Part shown: piece by piece, positions 1 to 6,408 of the stretch
Position numbering within the stretch: position 1 is the first letter of the stretch
Layout: each line of letters opens with the position of its first letter
NCBI GenBank assembly: GCA_038237665.1
Contig: JBBRYK010000101.1
Location: forward strand, 1-8,924
DNA from: JBBRYK01 sp038237665
Lineage (GTDB): Bacteria > Actinomycetota > Thermoleophilia > Gaiellales > Gaiellaceae
DNA length: 8,924 nt
Direction of reading: 5' to 3'
The notes under the pieces: generated by a model
Database searches by the model: none
Told to the model about the DNA's origin: nothing
What the model saw: the letters and a program-made list of their open reading frames with translations, nothing else
Position numbers and translations under genes: made by a program

Positions 1-46
1 AGGTCGCTCGACGTGGCAGGAGACCACTGCGTACCGTTTGTCCGGC
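1..46 (+). other. Leader upstream of the asnB-like gene
   Basis: This short stretch precedes the ATG of the first gene. It contains AGGAG at 18-22, which could be a Shine-Dalgarno sequence. It lies about 24 bases before the ATG at 47 and 15 bases before an in-frame TTG at 38, so the spacing is poor for both. The reading frame of the asnB-like gene stays open to the left edge, and another plus frame runs from the edge to a TAG at 69-71. An upstream gene overlapping the asnB start by about 25 bases is therefore possible but not shown. I see no convincing -35/-10 promoter. Confidence 0.3.
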
Positions 47-1936
47 ATGTGCGGGATCTGCGGACTTCTAGCAGCGGGCGGGCCGCCCGACCCTGCACAC
101 GTTTCGCGCATGAACGAGGCGCTCGTCCACCGCGGGCCGGACGAGGGGTCGGTCGACGGCTTCGGGCGTTGCGTTCTCGGCCACCGCCGCCTGCAGGTGA
201 TCGATCTCCAGACCGGCTCCCAGCCCGTCGCGAACGAGGCCGGCACCGTCGTCTGCGTCTTCAACGGCGAGGTCTACAACTTCCCCGAGCTGCGGGCAGA
301 GCTCGCCGCGGCCGGGCACGACATCCGCGGCACCGGCGTATCGCCGGTCATCCCGCATCTCTACGAGCAGTACGGCCTCGACTTCGTCGATCGGCTGGAG
401 GGGATGTTCGCGCTGGCCCTCTGGGACGCCGCGCGCGAGCGCCTCGTGCTCGCCCGCGACCGGCTCGGGAAGAAGCCGCTGCTCTGGACCAGGCTCCCCG
501 ACGGCGCGCTCGCCTTCGCATCCGAGCTGAAGGCGCTCCTTCGCCTGCCGGGACTGCGCCGAGAGGTCGATCCGGAGGCGCTCGACGCCTACCTCGCCCT
601 GCAGTACATCCCGGGCGACCGGACTGGACTGCTCGGCGTCCGGAAGCTCCCGCCCGCGCACGTGCTCGTCGCCGAGCGCGGAGCCGTGGACGTGCGCCGG
701 TACTGGCGGCCCGAGCCGACAACGGAGGAGCGCACCGAGGAGGACTGGCTCGAGCTCGTCCGGGACACGGTCCGCGCGGCGGTCCGGAGGCGGCTGATCG
801 CCGACGTGCCGCTCGGCGCGCTGCTCTCGGGGGGGATCGACTCGAGCGTGATCGTCGCGCTCCAGGCCGAGGCGTCCTCGCACCCGGTGCGGACGTTCAC
901 GGTCGGCTTCGGCGAGCCCCGGTACGACGAGCGGCCGTATGCCCGCGCCGTCGCCGAGCGGTACGGAACCGCCCACGAGGAGCTGTTCGTGGAGCCGAAG
1001 GCGCTCGACGTGCTCCCCCGGCTTGCCTGGGCCTTCGACGAGCCGCTCGGCGACGAGGCCGCGCTGCCTCTGTTCCTGATCTGCGAGGCCGCCCGCACGC
1101 AGGTGACGGTGGCGTTGACCGGCGACGGAGGCGACGAATCGTTCGCAGGCTACGAGCGCTACGTCGCCGTGGGGCTCGGCGGGGCCCCGGGTGTACGGCT
1201 CCTTCCGGCCCGGCTCCTGCGCCTGCTCGGCCGCCGTGACCCGCGGACGGCGGCGAACCGCCTTGCCCGTCTGGCCGAGATGGCCAAGTCGGCTCCTGCC
1301 GAGCGCTACGGCCGCCTGATGGAGTTGTTCCCGGAGCGCTGGCGGGCGGAGCTCTGGAACCCCGAATTCGTTTCGCGCCCGAGGCCGAGCTGGGAGCTGA
1401 TCGGCCGGCCGCCGCGGCCCGGCATCACCGGGCTCCAGCTCCTCGACCTCGAGACCTATCTGCCCGGCGACCTCCTGCCGAAGGCGGACCTGGCCTCGAT
1501 GGCGAGCTCGCTCGAGCTCCGCTCCCCGCTCCTTGACCATCACGTCGTCGAGCTCGGACTGTCGCTCCCCGACTCGCTGAAGACGCGCGGGCGCCGCGGA
1601 AAGGAAGCGCTGCGCCGGGCGTTCGCCGCCGAGGTGCCGCCCGAGGTGCTGAAGCGGTCGAAGAAGGGCTTCGGCGTACCGCTCGCGGGCTGGTTCCGCG
1701 GCGAGCTGCGCGAGCTGACGGCCGACCTGCTGCTCGACGAGCGCGCCCGCCAGCGCGGTCAGCTGCGCCCGGCGGCTGTGAAGCGCCTGCTCGACGAGCA
1801 CGTCTCGGGCCGGGTCGACCACGGCCACCGCCTCTGGAGCCTCGTCATGCTCGAGCTCTGGCAGCGGCTCTACGTCGAGTCGGAGCAGCCACCTCTCACG
1901 GCTGCCCGCGCCGAGCGCGAGCTCGCCCGAGCGTGA
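47..1936 (+). CDS. asnB: Asparagine synthetase B-like glutamine-hydrolysing amidotransferase
   Basis: This 629-residue protein has the full AsnB architecture, and its length is normal for the family. An N-terminal Ntn-type (class II) glutaminase domain covers about residues 1-190. A C-terminal ATP-pyrophosphatase synthetase domain follows. Family members hydrolyse glutamine, channel ammonia, and amidate an adenylylated carboxylate (aspartate in the type enzyme). The ATG at 47 is chosen because it gives Met-Cys-Gly, which places the catalytic Cys2 at the N-terminus after Met removal; the in-frame TTG at 38 would bury it. Visible motifs are Arg48 in HRRL, NGE at 73-75, the PP-loop SGGIDSS at 261-267, GDGGDE at 359-364, and later SLELRSPLLD and KGFGVP. 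One oddity: the glutamine-binding SDxE-type motif reads TGVSP at 96-100, so the usual Asp and Glu are missing. The stop codon overlaps the next gene's GTG start (GTGA). AsnB-like enzymes are common in EPS loci, where the true acceptor is often unknown, so the substrate here is open. Confidence 0.93.
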   Translation: MCGICGLLAAGGPPDPAHVSRMNEALVHRGPDEGSVDGFGRCVLGHRRLQVIDLQTGSQPVANEAGTVVCVFNGEVYNFPELRAELAAAGHDIRGTGVSPVIPHLYEQYGLDFVDRLEGMFALALWDAARERLVLARDRLGKKPLLWTRLPDGALAFASELKALLRLPGLRREVDPEALDAYLALQYIPGDRTGLLGVRKLPPAHVLVAERGAVDVRRYWRPEPTTEERTEEDWLELVRDTVRAAVRRRLIADVPLGALLSGGIDSSVIVALQAEASSHPVRTFTVGFGEPRYDERPYARAVAERYGTAHEELFVEPKALDVLPRLAWAFDEPLGDEAALPLFLICEAARTQVTVALTGDGGDESFAGYERYVAVGLGGAPGVRLLPARLLRLLGRRDPRTAANRLARLAEMAKSAPAERYGRLMELFPERWRAELWNPEFVSRPRPSWELIGRPPRPGITGLQLLDLETYLPGDLLPKADLASMASSLELRSPLLDHHVVELGLSLPDSLKTRGRRGKEALRRAFAAEVPPEVLKRSKKGFGVPLAGWFRGELRELTADLLLDERARQRGQLRPAAVKRLLDEHVSGRVDHGHRLWSLVMLELWQRLYVESEQPPLTAARAERELARA

Positions 1937-3201
1937 CCCGCCGTTCGGCGCTCCACCTGGTCGCGGTCGCCTGCGTCCTTCCCCGCCTGGCCGTGCTCGT
2001 CTACGAGCGCGGCGACATTTTGGCCTCGTTCACCGAGAAGTCCGACGACTTCGCGCGCACCTTCGTCGACAGCGGGACCTACGGGTTCGTCCCGGGTATC
2101 CCGTCGGCCTGGACACAGCCGCTCTACGGCTGGTTCCTGATCCCGATCTACTGGATCTTCGGGCGTTCCTGGTGGGCGGTCGGGGGCCTCCAGATCCTCG
2201 TCGCGCTCGCGACGGCAGTGCTCGTGTACGAGCTGGGGAGACGGTGGATCTCGCCGCGCGCCGGGCTGATCGCAGCGGTCGTGGCGACGCTGAATCCGTA
2301 CCTCGTCTGGCACGACGTGCACGTGAACCGGGAGATCCTCGACCAGCTGCTCGCCGCCGCGATCGTCCTGCTGGCGCTGCTTGCCGCCGAGCGGCGGTCG
2401 GTCTGGCTCGCTGCCGCGCTCGGTGCCATCACTGGTCTTGCCATTTTAGGCAACAGCCGGCTGGCCCTCGTACCGCTCGTCCTGATCGGATACCTGGCGT
2501 GGAGGGTCGGCGTGAATCGCACGACGGCGTGGGCGTCTGCGGCGCTCGTCGCCGCCTGTGTGCTGGTCATCCTGCCGTGGACGACCCGCAACGACGTCCA
2601 GGTGGGCTGTTTCACGGTGACGACCGACGCGCGCGCACTCTGGAAGGCGAACAACGTGAACACGTACCGCGTCCTCGCTCGCGGCGGCTGGATCGACGAC
2701 GTGCCGCCACTGCCGGGCGCGCCGCTGACGCCCGAGCAGGCGGCGGACTACTGGAAGACCCAGCACCGGAAGATCCGGGTGGACGAATGCGCGCAGATGC
2801 GGCTGTACCGGCACCTCGTCTGGGTCTACTGGCGCGACCATCCGACCGGGAAGCTGAAGCTCGCCGCGCAGGCGGCGCGCATGTTCTGGAGTTCGAAGCA
2901 GACGCGCACCGAGGGCCGCTCAGAGCAGGGCACGGCGGTCGACACGCTGCGGTCGTGGGCGGAGCCCCTGTACGCCGTGCCTCTCTATCTGCTCGGCCTC
3001 GCCGGCCTCTGGTTCACGCAGCGCCGCCTGGCGGCGCTGATCGTCGCCCTGCTCGCCTACCAGACCCTCGCCGCCATGGTCTTCGCCGGTGCGACCCGCT
3101 ACCGCGCGCCGTGGGATCTGACGATCGCGCTGCTCGCCGCCGCCGGGGTCGTCGGGCTCGTCCGGCGCTTCGGCCCGGCCCGCGCTCCCTCGACCGGCTG
3201 A
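1933..3201 (+). CDS. Multi-pass membrane glycosyltransferase, GT39/PMT-like (GT-C fold)
   Basis: This 422-residue integral membrane protein starts at a GTG that overlaps the previous stop by 4 bases. I see roughly nine to eleven hydrophobic segments, for example about 5-24, 80-100, 136-152, 156-172, 175-192, 198-215, 345-361, 366-385 and 396-411. A hydrophilic outer loop spans about 217-340. The first loop carries an acidic pair (Asp38-Asp39) followed by SGTYG and IPSAWTQPLYGWFL. This resembles the first catalytic loop of dolichyl/polyprenyl-phosphate-sugar transferases (PMT, ArnT). LPWTTRN at 214-220, followed by LWKANN near 236, matches the 'PW..RN...NN' pattern of bacterial PMT_2-like proteins. 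ATRYRAPWD at 387-395 is also typical of the group. It would use a polyprenyl-phosphate sugar on the outer membrane face; donor and acceptor cannot be read from the sequence. The outer loop has two cysteines, C224 and C286. A single rare TTA leucine codon lies at 2446-2448. Confidence 0.82.
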   Translation: MTRRSALHLVAVACVLPRLAVLVYERGDILASFTEKSDDFARTFVDSGTYGFVPGIPSAWTQPLYGWFLIPIYWIFGRSWWAVGGLQILVALATAVLVYELGRRWISPRAGLIAAVVATLNPYLVWHDVHVNREILDQLLAAAIVLLALLAAERRSVWLAAALGAITGLAILGNSRLALVPLVLIGYLAWRVGVNRTTAWASAALVAACVLVILPWTTRNDVQVGCFTVTTDARALWKANNVNTYRVLARGGWIDDVPPLPGAPLTPEQAADYWKTQHRKIRVDECAQMRLYRHLVWVYWRDHPTGKLKLAAQAARMFWSSKQTRTEGRSEQGTAVDTLRSWAEPLYAVPLYLLGLAGLWFTQRRLAALIVALLAYQTLAAMVFAGATRYRAPWDLTIALLAAAGVVGLVRRFGPARAPSTG

Positions 3202-4292
3202 TGCGAGTCGTCCACATCCACCGGATCGGAGGCATCGGCGGGTCGGAACGCCATCTGCTGACCCTCCTGCCCGCGCTGACGCAGCTCGGACACGAGGTCC
3301 ACCTCGTCGGGCTGGACAACCCTGCCGGCGAGCCCGAGCCCTTCTACCGCGAGCTCTCCGCGCGCGGCGTGCCCGTGACCCGCCTACCAAGCCCGCGCGA
3401 CCTCGACCCGGCCCTCCTGCGCGCCCTGCGCCGCGAGCTCGACGGACTTCGTCCCGACCTCGTCCACACGCACCTCGTCCACGGCGACGTCTACGGCACG
3501 CTCGGCGTACTCGGCTCCGGGGCCGCACTCGTCTCGACCAAGCACAACGACGACCGGTTCCGCACGGGGCCCTACCGGTTCGCCGAGCGGGCGCTCGCCC
3601 GCCGCGTGCAGCGAGTGATCGCGATCACGGACGCCCTATGTCGTTTCACGACCGAAGAGGTCGGGCTTCCGGCCACCAAGCTCGAGGTCGTCCACTACGG
3701 CCTCGACTCCCTCCCCGAGCCCTGGGGGCCGAATCCGGACGTGGCGCTGCCTGCCGGAGCCCGGGTCCTGCTCTGCGTCGCACGCCTCGCACCCCAGAAG
3801 GGCGTCGACGTAGCAGCCGCAGCACTCCCGCAGATCCGAGAGCGCCATCCCGACGCCGTCCTCGTCGTGCTCGGCGAGGGGCCCGAGCGCACGAGCCTGC
3901 ACGCCGAGGGCCTCTACCTGGCCGGGCGCGTCGGCGATGTGACGTCCTGGCACGAGCGCGCGGAGCTGGTCGTCCATCCCGTCCGCTGGGAAGGCTTCGG
4001 CCTCGCGCTGCTGGAGGCGATGCTCGCGGGCAAGCCCGTGGTCGCGAGCGCCGTCAGCTCCGTGCCGGAGATCGTCGCCGACGGAGAGACGGGCCTGCTC
4101 GTTCCGCCCGACGACCCTGTCGCCCTCGCCGAGGCCGTCGTCGCCTTGCTCGACGACCCGGATCGAGGGGCAGGCTACGGCCGCGCAGGCCTCGAACGTG
4201 CGCACGCGGAGTTTTCGGTCGCACGCATGGCCGAACGGACGGACGCGGTCTACGAAGCGGCCGTGGCGTCGAAGCCGAGCGCCCGGCGGTAG
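3201..4292 (+). CDS. GT4-family glycosyltransferase (GT-B fold)
   Basis: This 363-residue retaining glycosyltransferase is expected to act in the cytoplasm on nucleotide-sugar donors. The ATG at 3201 overlaps the upstream TGA by one base (TGATG), and no Shine-Dalgarno sequence is visible, so translation is probably coupled. The N-terminal Rossmann domain begins with a glycine-rich loop, GGIGGSERHLL (10-20). It continues with RPDLVHTHLVH (84-94) and VSTKH (111-115). VVHYG (163-167) leads into the donor domain, with VARLAPQKG at 193-201. The EX7E motif is intact (Glu264 and Glu272 in WEGFGLALLEA), followed by GETGLLVPP at 295-303. The segment between GEGPER (225-230) and AGRV (241-244) is about ten residues shorter than usual for GT4. 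The protein is clearly paralogous to the next, oppositely oriented gene, and their last 43 bases overlap tail to tail. The sugar specificity is unknown. Confidence 0.9.
   Translation: MRVVHIHRIGGIGGSERHLLTLLPALTQLGHEVHLVGLDNPAGEPEPFYRELSARGVPVTRLPSPRDLDPALLRALRRELDGLRPDLVHTHLVHGDVYGTLGVLGSGAALVSTKHNDDRFRTGPYRFAERALARRVQRVIAITDALCRFTTEEVGLPATKLEVVHYGLDSLPEPWGPNPDVALPAGARVLLCVARLAPQKGVDVAAAALPQIRERHPDAVLVVLGEGPERTSLHAEGLYLAGRVGDVTSWHERAELVVHPVRWEGFGLALLEAMLAGKPVVASAVSSVPEIVADGETGLLVPPDDPVALAEAVVALLDDPDRGAGYGRAGLERAHAEFSVARMAERTDAVYEAAVASKPSARR
4250..4292. other. Convergent 3' overlap of two GT4 genes
   Basis: The plus-strand GT4 gene stops with TAG at 4290-4292 and the minus-strand GT4 gene stops with TAG (read on the minus strand) at 4252-4250. 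Forty-three bases are therefore coding on both strands. They encode the tail ending VASKPSARR on one strand and the tail ending GFDATAAS on the other. Both tails lie beyond the conserved GT4 fold and are probably tolerant of change. There is no room between the two operons for a dedicated intrinsic terminator, and I see no stem-loop followed by a T-run here. Confidence 0.85.
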
Positions 4293-5362
4293 AGCAGCTC
4301 GGTCCGGTCCGTACAGCGCTCCTCGAGGAAGTCGCGGAGCGCGCGCTCGCGTCCCGCCTCGCCCATGCGTGCCGCGAGCGGCAGGTCACCGGCGAGCCGG
4401 ACGATGGCCTCGGCGAACGGCTCGGCCTCGCCCGGCGGGACGAGCAGCCCGGTCTCGCCGTGCTGCACGAGCTCGCCGAGCCCGCCGATCTCCGCCGCGA
4501 TCACCGGCCTCGCTCGCTCCATCGCCTCGAGCGCGACCATGCCGAAGCCCTCTCCCATCGAGGGGACGACGACGATCGCCGCCCGCTCGACGGCCGCCTG
4601 GATCGGCGCGACGTGGCCCAGGAAGCGCACGCTGTCGCCCAGGCCGAGCTCGCGGACCAGCGCCTTCAGCGCAGGTTCCAGGGGCCCGCGGCCGGCGATC
4701 TCCAGCTCCAGGCCGGGAATCCGCTCGCGCGCCTGCGCGAACGCGCGCAGGAGGACGATGTGCCCCTTGATCGGGATCAGCCGTCCGACGCAGAGCAGCC
4801 GCGGGACGCTGCCTCGATACGGCGGCGCGGCGCCGTTCGGGGCGATGCCGTAATGGACGATGTCGAAGCTGTCCTCGTCGAAGCCCTCCGTGTCGGCGAG
4901 GTACCGCGCCAGACCCCGTGAGATGGCGATGTGGACATGGGCGAGGCTCGCCACGGTCCGGTCGCCGAGCGCGAAGGCCCGCCCCTCCCGGAACTCGTTG
5001 AAGCCGTGCTTCGTCGAGACCCGAACCGGCACGCGCGCGAGGGTTCCCGCGAGCTGCCCGTACGCGTCCGCGTGCACGAGATGCGTGTGCAGGATGCGCG
5101 GCCGCACCCGTGCGAGGTAGCCGACGAGCCGGAGAAAGGCGATCGGGTCGACGTCCGCCGAGACCGGAATCGCGTCGAGCGGGACGCCGCGTGCCTCGAG
5201 CGCGCGGGCGAAGTCCCAGGCGCCCGGCTCGTGCTCATGGAGCATGAGGAGGCGCACGTCCCAGCCACGCTCGCGCAGTTTCGGGAGCAGCGAGAGCAGA
5301 TGCGCCTCGGACCCCGAGATGCCGGCCACCTTCTGCAGGTGCAGGATCGTCCCGTTCCTCAT
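4250..5362 (-). CDS. GT4-family glycosyltransferase (GT-B fold), paralogue of the convergent neighbour
   Basis: This 370-residue GT4 enzyme is the last gene of the minus-strand string. Its ATG (5362-5360) overlaps the preceding gene's TGA as ATGA, and a GAGGTGG Shine-Dalgarno-like sequence lies 8-14 bases upstream. The N-terminal domain has AGISGSEAHLL (13-23), RPRILHTHLVH (87-97) and VSTKHG (115-120), all matching the plus-strand GT4 gene at the same positions. IVHYG (168-172) precedes the donor domain, with VGRLIPIKG at 192-200 and RFLGH at 246-250. An intact EX7E motif (Glu271 and Glu279 in GEGFGMVALEA) and GETGLLVPPGE (302-312) follow. Unlike its paralogue it keeps the full-length segment between the glycine-rich loop and RFLGH. 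A cytoplasmic retaining transferase using a nucleotide sugar is the family expectation; donor and acceptor are not predictable. Its 3' end runs 43 bases into the opposite-strand gene. Confidence 0.9.
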   Translation of the reverse strand: MRNGTILHLQKVAGISGSEAHLLSLLPKLRERGWDVRLLMLHEHEPGAWDFARALEARGVPLDAIPVSADVDPIAFLRLVGYLARVRPRILHTHLVHADAYGQLAGTLARVPVRVSTKHGFNEFREGRAFALGDRTVASLAHVHIAISRGLARYLADTEGFDEDSFDIVHYGIAPNGAAPPYRGSVPRLLCVGRLIPIKGHIVLLRAFAQARERIPGLELEIAGRGPLEPALKALVRELGLGDSVRFLGHVAPIQAAVERAAIVVVPSMGEGFGMVALEAMERARPVIAAEIGGLGELVQHGETGLLVPPGEAEPFAEAIVRLAGDLPLAARMGEAGRERALRDFLEERCTDRTELLYRRALGFDATAAS

Positions 5363-6405
5363 CGCAGCGCCACCTCGAGGATACGGTCGGCCCAGGAGCC
5401 GACGGAGTGCCCTTGCTCGACGCGCTCGCGCAGCGTCCGCCCGAGGGCGGCCCGCGCCTCGTCCGGCACGGCGGCGAGCGCGACCAGCCGTTCTGCGAGA
5501 CCCTCGGGATCCTCGCGCGGAAAGCGCAGCGCCGGTTCGAGATCGTCGAGCAGCTCGTCGAAGACCGGATTGGAGACGACCACGGGGAGGCAGCTGGCAC
5601 AGGCCTCGTAGACGACCTTGTCCGGGGCGCCCGCCCGCATGTTGTTGACGAGCGCATCGGCCCGGCCGAAGAGCGCCGGGATCTCGGAGCGCAGGATGGC
5701 GTGGTCGAGCCGGACACGCTTGGCCAGATCGAGCTCCTCGACCAGCCGTTCGAGCGTCTGCCTGTGCGCCCGCTCCTCCGCGGTCGTCGCGGGCCCGTGG
5801 ACGACGAACCGCGCGTCCAGCCCCCGATCGAGCGCCGAGCGGAGCCCGCGCACGATCGTCTCCAGCCCCTTCGAGGGCGAGTACCGGCCGAGGGCGACCA
5901 GGCGAAAGTCCCCGTTCCTTCCCTTCTCAGCACAGGCGAACTCCGACATGTCGATCCCGTGGCCGGTCGGAACGACCTTGCTCGACTCGATCGGGAACGA
6001 GCGCCGGTCGACCGAGACGACGTCGCTGGCGAGACGCTCGGCAAGGCGTAGCGTCGGGGTCGCGTCCCAATGCGTGTACCAGAGGAGGACGCGCGCTCCG
6101 AGCGGACGGGCGAGCGGCGCCGCCAGGACGGCGTAGATCGGGCACATGTGCGCGATCACCGCGCGGGGCCGTCGGACGAGCTCGGCCGCGAGCGCGGCCT
6201 CGAAGCGCAGCCCGCGGCCGGCCTTGAAGGGGGACGAGAAGAGCCTGACCCGGCAGTTGTCCGGCAGGGTGCCGGGCACGGCGCCGTCCGCGAGGACGGT
6301 GACCTCGTCAACCCGTTCCGCGAGGGCGGCGATCTTGGAGACGGTCGCGGCGAGAACGGGATGCGCCCGATCGACCTGCTGTGTGATGAAGACGATGCGC
6401 GTCAC
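5359..6405 (-). CDS. GT4-like glycosyltransferase with divergent EX7E motif
   Basis: This 348-residue protein reads from a GTG (6405-6403), three bases after the upstream gene's stop, to a TGA that overlaps the next ATG (ATGA). The beginning, MTRIVFITQQVDRAHP, is a standard first beta-strand, which supports this start although no Shine-Dalgarno sequence is visible. VVPTGHGID (144-152) and ALGRYSPSKG (171-180) are typical of the GT4 interdomain and donor region. In the C-terminal domain the segment RAGAPDKVVYEA keeps the second Glu of the EX7E motif (Glu267), but Gly259 stands where the first Glu normally is. The 'DK..YEA' form occurs in some GT4 subgroups, so the enzyme may still be active, but this is from memory of the family. 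PVVVSN (274-279) follows as usual. It is less similar to the flanking GT4 genes than they are to each other. Specificity is unknown. Confidence 0.85.
   Translation of the reverse strand: MTRIVFITQQVDRAHPVLAATVSKIAALAERVDEVTVLADGAVPGTLPDNCRVRLFSSPFKAGRGLRFEAALAAELVRRPRAVIAHMCPIYAVLAAPLARPLGARVLLWYTHWDATPTLRLAERLASDVVSVDRRSFPIESSKVVPTGHGIDMSEFACAEKGRNGDFRLVALGRYSPSKGLETIVRGLRSALDRGLDARFVVHGPATTAEERAHRQTLERLVEELDLAKRVRLDHAILRSEIPALFGRADALVNNMRAGAPDKVVYEACASCLPVVVSNPVFDELLDDLEPALRFPREDPEGLAERLVALAAVPDEARAALGRTLRERVEQGHSVGSWADRILEVALR
5370..5376 (-). promoter_or_regulatory. Shine-Dalgarno-like site for the downstream GT4 gene
   Basis: Read on the minus strand this is GAGGTGG, 8-14 bases before the ATG at 5362 and inside the last codons of the preceding gene. 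It is the clearest ribosome-binding sequence at any internal gene junction in the window; the other junctions show overlap or very short spacing without a good match. It supports the ATG at 5362 as the start. Confidence 0.5.
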
Positions 6406-6408
6406 GGA

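Noticed and set aside
38..46. TTG start for the asnB-like gene
   Set aside because: It would place three residues before Met-Cys-Gly and hide the catalytic cysteine unless processed; the ATG at 47 gives the usual N-terminus directly.
68..1828. 586-codon open frame antisense to the asnB-like gene
   Set aside because: It mirrors a gene with complete AsnB motifs, is full of Arg, Gly and charged low-complexity runs, and shows no domain pattern. It is a by-product of high GC at codon third positions.
2172..3200. Extension of the plus-strand GT4 frame far upstream
   Set aside because: The frame is open, but the region encodes the membrane glycosyltransferase in another frame. GT4 homology begins exactly at the ATG at 3201, which has a TGATG junction.
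4337..4348. Perfect 12-base palindrome GAGCGCGCGCTC near the operon junction
   Set aside because: It has no loop and no T-run, lies inside coding sequence, and such palindromes are expected by chance at this GC content. It is not a supported terminator or operator.
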